Of a DNA stretch of 64,000 nt, positions 11,201-21,224 are shown piece after piece (within the stretch, counting starts at the first letter, position 1; each line of letters starts with the position of its first letter). Source of the stretch: Rhizophagus clarus (Eukaryota; Glomeromycota; Glomeromycetes; Glomerales; Glomeraceae); NCBI GenBank assembly GCA_015698045.1, contig BLAL01000196.1:992001-1056000 (forward strand). The letters are read 5' to 3'. The notes beneath the pieces are model-generated. The model was not told where the DNA came from, did no database searches, and saw nothing but the letters and a program-made list of their open reading frames with translations. A program made the position numbers and the translations under genes.

Positions 11201-13783
11201 AAGAACGTAAGATCCAGATAAAACCTAATGAAGATATTGCGAGATTTTTCTTTCGATTTCATGCAAGTATTCTATAACGACCACAATGAAATTAAGAAAA
11301 TCGTATCGTCAAGTAGATCTTATTGAAATAATTGTCTTATTATAAATTTTTAGGTACGAGATATTGGCTCCATCTTCATTTATATTGAACGAGTCATTAA
11401 TGAATGCCATGTACAAGAAGATAATTTATTAATCCCTGAAGCAAATAATATTATCTTGGTATCAATTTAACAACTTCGGTTTAGCTTCAGTTTGTTTAGA
11501 TGAAAGATTTATTTATAATTTATCTATTAATTATTAGCTTTCATTTGAAGCGGCATTTAATTTTAGAAGAACTAATAAGGATTTATATGCAATTACTTCG
11601 TCTTGTTTAAAAGAATCTTGGACATGTTAGTAAATTTCTTTTATGTCATTTTCGAAGCTTATTAATATGATATTCTAATAATTATTCTGACTTTATACGG
11701 GATAGTTCATCCTGAACTTCTAAAAGTACTTCATCAACAATTCGAAAAGACTAGTGATATTATTTTAGATTCAGATACTCAATATGACGCTGAAAAAATT
11801 GAATCTTTAAAAGATCAATTAGTTAAATTAGCCGATATTTTACTCGGAGCTACCTCTGAACGTTTAAATTGGTAAGTTAATTTAAATGCGAAGCTAACAA
11901 AATGATCCCGATAATCTCATTTCTTGAATGCTTTTAAAAGCGATGATTCAATAACAAGAGAAGATGCACAAATATATCGTAATGAATGGACAACTATTTT
12001 AAAAAAGCTTGGTAGGTATTCGTATATCCTATTTGACTACATTATATATATAAAATAACTTTATCATTATTTAGTTCGAGTCGGCAAAAGTGATGATGCT
12101 TTTATCCTTAGCGAAACATATGAAGAATATAAAATATTAGTAGATTTAATCATGTATAATGGTCAGAATATAAATCATTTTATAAAAAAATATGTGAATA
12201 AGTATCAAGAAAATTTTGAATATCCATTATACGAGTGGTATGTCGAGAAAGGTTAGTAAAATAATTTGTCAATTATTTATCGAATTTCGTTTAACTTCAT
12301 AAAAAAATTACAATGATAGAATTATACGCTGATTTATTAAATCAGTCCCATGCTTATGAATATAAAGATAGTCTTCAAAAGTTCTTGGATGAACGTAATT
12401 TGAACGGTATTTCTTGGATGCATGATATATATTTAAATCGGTATGGTGACGCTTCTATTAAGTTGCGTCATTTAGCAAGAAATCAACCTCGCGTAGATCG
12501 AAATAAGGTAAAAAAACTTCGTAAATGACAAAATTATTAACATATTCATTATAATTATATTAAACGACGCAACTATGTTTTTTTTATTTTTTATACTTTT
12601 TTTTCATTTTTTAGACTTTTCTTAGTATAAGCAAGCTATCTTTTTTGGCTGAACTTGGCGATGAAATTGACTTGAAAAATGAAGATGTACAAAGAAATTT
12701 GGATGGTAATGTATTATTTATAATAATTATATTTCCGTATGGTGCTAATAGTTTTTTTGAATTTTTTATTAGAAATCGATAATGGATTCGAACTTTTAAA
12801 AGCTTATTCTGACCTACAGCACCAATTTGTTAGCTTAATTATTTCACAAAGTCAGTATTATGATACAGAATCTAAACAAGTAAACGCGATTATGGAAGAG
12901 ACTGCGGGTAGCTGGAAACATAACAAACCAGCTTTAGCACAGGTTACTGATACAACACAACATTTTCTATTAGTTACATATAGACTTAATTATTTATCAG
13001 TGCAATTTATTATTTCAGATTTACGAAAAGCAAGTTATTAAAATTATTGATGGTGAAATAATTCCAACAAGTGGATTGGTTGAAGTTATGACACTTGCAG
13101 ATAAAAAAATGGAGAATGCTTTTCCTTTCGCGCTTCAGTTTACTCTAAACGATAATAAGGTTAACAAAGCTTGTTTTATACGTTAATATTGCAATTTAGC
13201 TCTCCTATTTTATCTCACTTTTTAAATGCAGCTATCTGAAGATCATCGTCGTACAATATTGCAAACTATATGGCGAAGGATTTACCTTAATGACAAGTAT
13301 GGATAATTTTCATCACTTAATTTAATTTTATTTTCATTTTATTCTTCTCTTTTAACATATTTAAAATTACCGCAAGCTGGGAGAATTTATTAGATACCAG
13401 TAATATATCTGATGAAGAATTGAATGAGCACATTAAAAGTACTTTTGTTTATATCGCATTAGAAATTGTGAATCGCTCAGTTACAGGTATGTCTACTTTT
13501 CATACTGCTAATTTTTTTGGATATTAATTATTATTAACTTTTTATTTTATTAGGCATTCCATTAAATCAATGGTTTTATCCACCCGCTGAGGCTTTTTTC
13601 TCAAGCACAATAGAACAATTCCATAAATGGTTTCCTCTTTTAAGTGAAGAACAAATAAAAAGTTTAATAGAGGATTATTTAAAAGAGAATGATATTTTAA
13701 AGGATTTGATTGAGAATTATCATTTGAATAAGTATGTAGAATACGCACTTGGACTATTAGATCTTAAGTCAAAATTTGGATAA
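8265..13783 (+). CDS. NUP133: Nucleoporin Nup133 (Nup84/Nup107-160 Y-complex subunit), 27 exons
   Basis: Scaffold nucleoporin of the nuclear pore Y complex. Splicing in phase gives 3522 nt (1173 aa), close to known Nup133 proteins (about 1150). Exons: 8265-8409, 8519-8619, 8679-8960, 9033-9256, 9326-9395, 9477-9592, 9654-9825, 9905-10007, 10091-10289, 10372-10399, 10478-10540, 10627-10714, 10784-10893, 10975-11069, 11139-11262, 11354-11458, 11538-11625, 11706-11871, 11941-12011, 12075-12251, 12320-12507, 12615-12705, 12773-12942, 13019-13159, 13232-13296, 13377-13486, 13554-13783. The first third is a beta-propeller-like domain (LLACSRRGEFRYWEDITRES). The rest is helical with the Nup133 C-terminal signature (NGISWMHDIYLNRYGDAS, LLGL-type helices). 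Intron 15 appears to use a GC donor (CAT|GCAAGT). The start is the first ATG with an open frame. Confidence 0.9.
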
Positions 13784-14027
13784 ATTTTTCAGCATGGTTA
13801 GTAGAAATAAATATTTGTCTTGTTGATGATAAACATTTATTTAATAAGATTTGAATTTCTGTTTCTTTATAACCGTTACACATAAGATTTCTTAAACTTT
13901 CAGAAGGTTCAGTTATTTCAATTTCTTTTAAGGACAAATTGGTCAACAGTAAACTTAACTGAAATGACAATAAAATTAATATGTTTATAAATATTAAATA
14001 AAAGAATTTCTTATAACGATCATTCAT
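13764..14027 (-). CDS. Possible small secreted or membrane protein, unknown
   Basis: An 87-codon intact frame, convergent with Nup133 and overlapping its last 20 nt. It begins MNDRYKKFF followed by about 20 hydrophobic residues (LIFINILILLSF then LSLLL), like a signal peptide or anchor, then a hydrophilic tail with two Cys. No family recognised; it could be chance, since AT-rich DNA yields Phe/Ile/Leu-rich frames. Confidence 0.2.
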   Translation of the reverse strand: MNDRYKKFFYLIFINILILLSFQLSLLLTNLSLKEIEITEPSESLRNLMCNGYKETEIQILLNKCLSSTRQIFISTNHAEKFIQILT

Positions 14028-15149
14028 TTGATGGTATCTGTAGTGGCTTAGTTCTTAATACAAGCCTGTTTTTAGCTTCATAATCTAGATAATCTTATAC
14101 CATGCAAATTGCATACCAGTTAATATAAAATAGAAATGTAAATGAATAAAAATTAAAGCTTATTAAGTATTGTTGTAGTTGGAAATGGAATCCGATGGAT
14201 TCCGAATCCACAGAATGTGGATTTCGTTTCTGTGGATTTCGTACTCATATGGATATGTAATGATAGAATATTTAAGAACAATTATTTAATTATAAAATGT
14301 AAAATTTGAAAAAAAAACATTTATCATCTTTTCTATTTATTCAAACACTTTTTACTGTATACCCTTCCACTCATGATCAGGCAAGAAATAATCTTGTATC
14401 AACTTTAATTGAAAGTTGAAAATTATAGAATAATAGCTACTTTAACATAGTAAATTAGAGCATTTATATTAGCAAACATTTTTTCTACATTCTTTCTTGT
14501 AATTATATTAAATTCCAGTTGTAAACAATGTGAATTGCATTCTTACAACTTCTCTTATACTAATAATATTACTTTGATAACTTTCAAGTTTTTCATATTT
14601 AGTAAATCCTATAATCTAAGTTCATTTACACTAAAGTATTATCAAGTATACTATTTTACAATTCTTGGTAATTTTACTTTTTAACATCTGATTTTTCATT
14701 TAATTCCTATAATTAATAAGTAATTTATAAGTATAATAATTATAAAAAAACTAATCATGATGTAACTGTATATTTTAATGGTTTTTAAATATTAAATTAT
14801 AAAATAAATAAAGGATTTTAAATATTTCTTATTTAATTCAAGTAATATAAATTTTAACAATAATTTGATCAATATTATTGCTAAAAATATGATGTTATTA
14901 CTTATTACTATTAGAAAATCTGGATAATTATAATTAAAGTCATATCTTACTATATTTTTAACTTTATTTCTTTTCTAATATAATTTTATTAAATTAATAT
15001 TATTATATATTATTAAAAAAAATGTTTTTTTTAAAAAGAAAATCTTTTAATAGCAAAATTTTGTAAATCTACTAATTAGTAAATCTTATTATACAAGTAA
15101 AATTTGTTTAAAAATATTTTTTTCTTTATTATTAATATATATAAAAATG
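14028..15149. other. AT-rich intergenic DNA, nothing recognised
   Basis: Only a short imperfect palindrome around 14180-14240 (GGATTCCGAATCCACAGAAT with repeats of GTGGATTTCG) stands out. No exon-like segments. Confidence 0.5.
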
Positions 15150-15164
15150 GGTAACACTAAAAGT

Positions 15165-15415
15165 GCAATCCAAATCTGGTTAATTTGGATATCTGATAAG
15201 CTTATAGATGTTACTCAAATTATTTTAAGTAAATCCCAAATTAATTTGTACATTTTGACAGCCATAATTCTCAAATCCCAAATGTACAAATTGTAAAATT
15301 TATATATGTAATTTGTAAATTAATTTGGATTTGTACATTTGGGCTGTCATAATTCCAAATTATTTTGGATTTGAATGGCATCTATAGATAAGCCATTTGT
15401 CAAAAAGACAGATTA
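15165..15415. repeat. Inverted-repeat element
   Basis: Left arm TTATAGATGTTACTCAAAT then TTTGTACATTTTGACAGCC. The right arm inverted reads CTATAGATGCCATTCAAAT then the complement of GGGCTGTCATAATTC. The arms are about 90-100 bp and centre near 15300. It looks like a MITE; it is flanked by degenerate ATCTGATGAATCTGATGA repeats to 15620. Confidence 0.5.
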
Positions 15416-15604
15416 CAGATTGATCAGATTATTCATCAGATAAACCAGATGGCTTATCAGATATCTGATGGATCTGATAATAGATTAATCAAATTAGTTT
15501 ATCAAATATCTGATGAATCTAGTAAATCTGATGAATCTGATGACAGATTGATCAAATTGGTTCATTAAATATCTGATGAATCTGTTGAATCTAATGAATC
15601 AATT

Positions 15605-15830
15605 TTGCAAAAAAAATACCAGAACTAATAGTTCTAGCGTATTTATATAAAAATAAAAAAATACCAGAATTAATAGTTCTGACGCATTTATATGTAAAAA
15701 TAAAAAAATACCAGAATTAATAGTTTCAGTACATTTATATGTAAAAATAAAAAAATGTCAGAACTAATAGTTCTAATGCATTTATATATAAAAATAAAAA
15801 AATGTCAGAATTAATAGTTTTGACATAGAA
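15605..15830. repeat. Tandem hairpin repeat, about 55-bp unit (CAGAACTAATAGTTCTAG)
   Basis: About four to five units of ATACCAGAAYTAATAGTTCTRRCG followed by a spacer TATTTATATGTAAAAATAAAAA. Each unit carries an inverted repeat (AGAACT/AGTTCT). Unit layout and spacer match the array at 19490-19885. Confidence 0.75.
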
Positions 15831-15849
15831 CTTTGCATAGGTCAAAATA

Positions 15850-16240
15850 TAAAAAATTAGTCACCAATCGATCATATGACTGATTGGTAACTGATAAAAA
15901 ACTGGTTGATTACTTATTGATGGCTAATTCTTTCAATCTGATACCAATCGGTCATCAATCAGACATAAATTCCAAATCAGTTATCAACCAGTCATATGAC
16001 TAATTGATGCCCGATTGGTGTACAGTTGAAATTTTAAGTTTAATTTAATTTTATCTGATGAAATTTATAATTATAATTTTACCTAATTTATCATTTTATT
16101 ATCAAAAAATGCAAGATTACAAATGTAAATTTTGACTTTAATATGTGAATTCTCAAACAATTATTCAATTGGTCATTAATTGATCATATCAGATTGATGC
16201 CTGATTGGTTGCTAATTGGTATATGACTTTTATAACCAGA
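15850..16240. repeat. ACTGATTGGT / ACCAATCGGT degenerate repeats
   Basis: Repeated motifs such as TGACTGATTGGTAACTGAT and its complement. A related cluster lies at about 22080-22260 (CCTGATTGGTACCTGATTAG). No coding content. Confidence 0.6.
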
Positions 16241-16499
16241 TTAATTAATATAGTAATTATATTACTAAACAAATTGATAATCTTTTTTATAGATTTGGCA
16301 AAATCTGGTTTGTAAATTCATCCAGCAACTCTAAAGAAGAAAAGTTAGAAATAATAAATGCAACCCTCCCTCCATTTACTTCAATTCCAGAATCTGGTAT
16401 ATAATAAGATAAAATTGTTTATATTTCTGAACCTACGATATTTGTATAATATTTAGTCAGATTTTTTCAATAACAGGTTTAATAACATGTTTTAAAATA

Positions 16500-18250
16500 T
16501 TTTTTTATTTAAAAATAAGTTAAACCGTTTCAAAACTCTTTAAATTCTGATAGAAAATTTTTTTTGAGAAAGAGATTTTCTAAGAGTTCATATGGAAAGA
16601 GTTCACATGGGATATCTTTAATAAAAAATTTTTTTTCAATTGATTTCTTAAGATTCATATAGGATAATTTGATAAATAAAGATTTTTTTTTTTAAGATTT
16701 CTAAAAATTTTTTTTAAGAAATTTTGAGATTTCTAAAAGTTTGTATGGGAAGAGTTCATATGGGATATTTTGATAAGATTTTCCAAGAGTTTGTATAGAA
16801 AGGATTATCTGATAGAAAATTTTTTTTTGAGAGATTTTCTTAGAATTCGTCATATAGAAGGGTTCATATGGGATTTTTTTTAAGAGATTTTCTAAGAGTT
16901 CGTATGGGAAGAGTTCGTATGGGATATCTGATAGAAAATTTTTTTTAAGAGATTTTCTAAGTTCATATGGAAAGGATTCATATGGGAAGAGTTTGTATGG
17001 GATATTTTGATAAAGATTTTCTAAGAGTTCGTATAGGAAGGGTTATCTGATAGAAAATTTTTTTTGAGAGATTTTCTAAGTTCATATGAGAAGAATTTAT
17101 ATGGGAAGAGTTCATATGGGATATTTTGATAAAGATTTTTCAAGAGTTCGTATAGGAAGGGTTATCTGATAGAAAATTTTTTTTAAAAGATTTTCTTAGA
17201 GTTCATATAAAAGGGTTCGTATAGAAAGAGTTCGTATGGGATATCTGGTAGAAAAATTTTTTTGAAAGATTTTCTAAGAGTCCATTGAAAGGGTTCATAT
17301 GGGATTCTTTGAAAAAAAAATTTTTTTTAAGATTTTCTAACAGTTCGTTTGAGAAGAGTTCGTATGGGATACTGATAGAATTTTTTTTTTGAGAGATTTT
17401 CTAAAAGTTTATATGGAAAGGATTCGTATAAGATTCTTTAATAGAAAATTTTTTTGAGATTTTCTAAGAGTTCGTATGAGAAGGGTTCGTATGAGATATC
17501 TAATAGAAAATTAGTTCATATGGAAAGGATTAGTATGGGATTCTTTGATAGAAAATTTTTTTTTAAGAGATTTTCTAAGAGTTCGTATGGGAAGAGTTTG
17601 TATGGGATATCTGATAGAAAATTTTTTTGAGCGATTTTCTAAGAATTCATTTGAAAAGGTTCATATGGGATTCTTTGGGTTTGTATGAGATATCTGATAG
17701 AATTTTTTTTTGAAAGATTTTCTAAGAGTTCATATGGAAAGGGTTCGTATGGGATTCTTTGATAGAAAATTTTTTTTTAAGAGATTTTCTAAAAGTTCGT
17801 ATGGGAAGAGTTCGTATGTGATTCTTTGGGTTCGTATGGGATATCTGATAAAATTTTTTTTTGAGAGATTTTCTAAAAGTTCATAAGGAAAGAGTTTGTA
17901 TAGGATTCTTTGATAGAAAATTTTTTTTAAGAGATTTTCTAAGAGTTCGTATAGAAAGGGTTCGTATGGGATATCTGATAGAAAATTTTTTTTTAAGAGA
18001 TTTTCTAAAAGTTTATTTGGAAAGGTTCGTATAAGATTCTTTGATAAAAAATTAGTTCATATGAAAAGGGTTTGTATAGAATATCTGATAGAATTTTTTT
18101 TCAAGAGATTTCCTAAGAGTTCATATGGAAAGGGTTCGTATGGGGTTTTTTGACAGAAAATTTTTTTAAGAGATTTATTCGTATAGGAAATAGAGATTTT
18201 TTTCTGAAATTTTCTAAGAGTTTATATTATACTTTTAAAAAAGAATTTTT
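16500..18250. repeat. Satellite array, roughly 120-bp higher-order unit
   Basis: Fifteen or more degenerate copies of ATCTGATAGAAAATTTTTTT, GAGAGATTTTCTAAGAGTTC and ATATGGAAAGGGTTCGTATG. Spacing is about 120 bp in the regular part (16928, 17048, 17168) and shorter where units are truncated. No open frame. Confidence 0.85.
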
Positions 18251-19330
18251 TAGAATTCGTAAAATTAAATAAAGGGTTGGTAAAATTATTAGTATTCTCC
18301 AGAATTAAAATTACATAATGATAGTTTTTCTATTTATTTATTATTAACCAATCAAAATTCAGTCTGATCTTATGCACGTGACCTGATCTTAACATGCATA
18401 TAAATTACCAAACTTTTTTTTTTTTTTAAAGGCATTGGAACCGCATACGTTTATTAGTAAAAATGAGGATACAGTAAGCATCACTATTTATACAAGAACT
18501 ACACTTCCAGCCCGAGGATCAGTCTTATCATCTGCCTAGATCATTAACAAACTAATTATGAAAGTATAAAAGGTAAACAGGGAGAAAAAAAGAAAAATTC
18601 TATGAAAAAAGGTAATCTAAGCTGCTAAGTACTATTAGATCATTCCTTCACTTCAATTTAAGATTACTAGTTAATTCATCCAGGATCTTCTTAATTGTCC
18701 TAACTTCCGCGTAAAGGTTACGTTTAGAGATCTTGGATTTGGAGCCATGATGTCGCTTCAATAGTTTCTTAGACGCCTGCGAATCATTGTCATCTTTTTG
18801 TTGGTGTGCTATTGAATCCTTTATCTGGGGATTTCTTATGTGAGTCTTGTTCGACCCAGTTGCTGGAATAGACTTGAACGGTTTGGTAGAAGATTTGGTG
18901 TTAACACGATTTCCTTGATTCTTTCGCTTAGCTGAATGGGAGGAGGTAGGACTAATCTTCTTTGTTTTCTTTAGGATCGCGGTATGTTTGCACCATGAGA
19001 CGTTCTTGCCATACCAGAGGGTCGGGTTACTAATGCACTTCTGTAAGTGTTCCCAGGTTTTAAAGTATTTGACAATCTTGCGCGATCCATCTGGAAATTT
19101 AATTTCTTTGAACATTTTAATGTTCAATTCACTGAGAAAAGTTAAGTGTTGGGACACCGTGAGCGAAGCTGTATTCATAGATTCAGATGAGTTGTAAATA
19201 ATGGCTTAGAATCTTTCTCGTTCTTTTCGTTCAGTCAGATTCTAGGTCGCCGGGAACCACTGAGTAGGTATATCTGCAAGGGGAGCCATCCACTGTGCTT
19301 CGTAGTTCTGAAAGAATTCTGAAATAACTA

Positions 19331-20054
19331 CTATATATCATGGACCACAGTACTCTGGGTATCTTGCAAATTTTGGGGGTTTTGGCCTGTACCCGGCGGT
19401 ACTATACACGGGTGGATACCATACATAGGGGGTATAGGATTTTTAAAATACCCAGAGTACATGCTATGTATAATACCCGGGTTTAATTAGATTGGCAAAA
19501 TGCAAAAAAAATACCGAAACTGACTGTTTCAGCATTTTTATATGTAAAGTAAAAAAAACACTGAAACTGATTGTTCCAGCATTTTTATATATATAAAAAC
19601 GCAAAAAAAAATGCCGAAACTGACTGTTCTGGCGTCTTTTATATGTAAAAATAAAAAAAAATGTCAAAACTGATTGTTCCAGCGTTTTTTATATGTAAAG
19701 TAAAAAAAATGCTGAAACTGATTGTTCCGGCATTTTTTTATATATAAAAACGCAAAAAAAAATGCCAAAACTAACTGTTCTGGCGTTTTTATATATATAT
19801 AAATGCAAAACTGACTGTTCCAGCGTTTTTTATATGTAAAGTAAAAAAAAATACCAAAACTAATTGTTCCGGCATTTTTATATATCTGGAATATACATTA
19901 TATATTGATCTAGTATTATACCCCGGGTATTTTACAAAATTTTAAGCTTTAAATTGGAATTCTCTATGTAAAGTACCTGGGTACTTTAAAATTCTCGCAA
20001 ATTTCTTGAGGAGGGTACTATACATAGGGGGGTACTGTAGCCTGTGATATATGG
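19331..20054. mobile_element. Non-autonomous TIR element with TA duplication, containing a hairpin satellite
   Basis: Left end CTATATATCATGG...CAGTAC and inverted right end CCATATATCACAGG...CAGTAC are flanked by TA on both sides. Inside are CCCGGGTA/GGGTAC segments and an array of GCCGAAACTGACTGTTCTGG units. It interrupts the ORF1 pseudogene, so it arrived later. Relatives: 27377-27641 and a truncated copy at 5028-5174. Two such elements nested in one another would also explain the internal GGGTAC segments. Confidence 0.65.
19490..19885. repeat. Tandem hairpin repeat (GCCGAAACTGACTGTTCTGGC), about 57-bp unit
   Basis: About seven units. Each has an 8-9 bp inverted repeat around a 5-nt loop (GCTGAAAC TGATT GTTCCAGC) and a TTTTTATATGTAAAGTAAAAA spacer. 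Same architecture as 15605-15830. Confidence 0.8.
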
Positions 20055-20699
20055 TAGCTTGCATCGTACTGTCTTATATTTACGCTAGCGCTTGGTCGAT
20101 ATTGATATTACATTACTCCAAGTGGATAGGTGAGATAATAGTTCATAATTATCCCACTTTGCAGGAACATCGTATATTAGGATATCTCAAACGAACTGGT
20201 ACCCTGAGGGCACCTGATATCCAGTGATGACTTGTGCAGCCTCAGCGTCTTGCACCTTTAGACGTTTTTCTTTACTGGCGTTATTATCTAATAGCGGTGC
20301 TGAAGTCTCTTCAACTTTTTTAATCACATCATGTAAAGGCGGGGGAGGTAGCTGAAAAGAGAACGCTTGGGTGGACTCAGCCTCAGAGTCAACAGGAAAC
20401 CTGAAGTCTTTGTCAATATCCTCTTCAGATATTGTAATGTGCTTATTCTTCTTCTTTTTGCCTTTGCCTTTAGGCGTAGTCGTGATTGGGCTATTAACAG
20501 CCGTTGTGTGAGGTTGTGCAGATGTTAATTGGTGTGAGGCAGGTAATGATATATCCATATTCATCTCCTGTGCGAGGGCCAAATCTGGGGTGCTCGACGC
20601 GTTGTTTACACACCCTAAAATTGGAGTCTCTGGCTGTTCGGGGTACCAAAACCTAAGGTAAACGAGAGATGAAGTGAGGTGGTGAGTAAGGAGCGTTAC

Positions 20700-21005
20700 G
20701 AGCTCTTCGTTGAGCTTTTTCTGTTTGGTCTGTTGTATGGTGGATAGGAGTTCAGGTGTCTTGGTGAAGAACCCCTGTTGACTAGTTTTCTTCCACTCGG
20801 CTATACCAGTTTTGTTGAGTATTATGTGCGGGTTTATGTCTAGAGAAGAAGCGTCGCGAGCTCTTCGTTGAGCTTTTTCTGTTTGGCCTGTTGTATGATG
20901 GATAGGAGTTCAGGTGTCTTGGTGAAGAACCCCCGTTGACTAGCTTTCTTCCACTCAGCTATACCAGTCTTGTTGAGTATTATGTGCGGGTTTATATCTA
21001 GAGAG
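20700..21005 (-). repeat. Tandem duplication of about 150 bp in ORF1
   Basis: Two copies, about 95% alike by eye, of the segment encoding NPHIILNKTGIAEWKK to KQKKLNEELA. The junction puts the copies out of frame with each other, so the duplication itself breaks the reading frame. Confidence 0.8.
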
Positions 21006-21224
21006 GAAGAGAAAGACCTATAAAATACATCTATAAAGTGTTATGCAAACTCGTCATATGTCTTGTATGTGCATGTTTCTTGTGTAGAAGTCATGACTAT
21101 GTGTGTTTTGTATTCAGAAAACGTATTGAAAATAAAAATTTTTGAAAAAAATTTTTTGCGGAAATTTGGTTCAGTACATTAGCGGAAAGAGTTCTTCTTG
21201 ATTTTATTGTATAAATTACCAAAC

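Larger units (their letters stand above)
18648..21005 (-). pseudogene. Retroelement ORF1-like protein gene, interrupted and stop-ridden
   Basis: Reading from 21005: a block LDINPHIILNKTGIAEWKK that is duplicated in tandem (20854-21005 and 20700-20845); a Lys-rich linker (KGKGKKKKNKH); an RRM-like block YDVPAKWDNYELLSHLSTW with VISISTKR; then, after an inserted element, IPTQWFPAT, KERERF, FKEIKFPDGSRKIVKYFKTW and a basic tail ending at 18648. In-frame stops include TAG after ISTKR, TAG after FPAT and TAA after ERF. The same blocks occur in order at 42.3-43.6 kb, which identifies the family. An RNA-binding or retrotransposition role is inferred from position and basic character. Confidence 0.7.
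18399..21224 (-). mobile_element. Full-length ORF1-only (half-LINE-like) retroelement with 15-bp TSD
   Basis: A perfect 15-bp duplication TATAAATTACCAAAC flanks the element (18399-18413 and 21210-21224). Read on the minus strand, the element has a 5' leader (AGAAGAACTCTTTCC, then TGAACCAAATTT), a degraded ORF1-like gene, a 230-bp 3' UTR and a poly-A tail (T-run from 18414). There is no room for a reverse transcriptase gene. A TIR-bearing insertion at 19331-20054 interrupts it. The leader matches that of the element at 42192. Confidence 0.8.
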
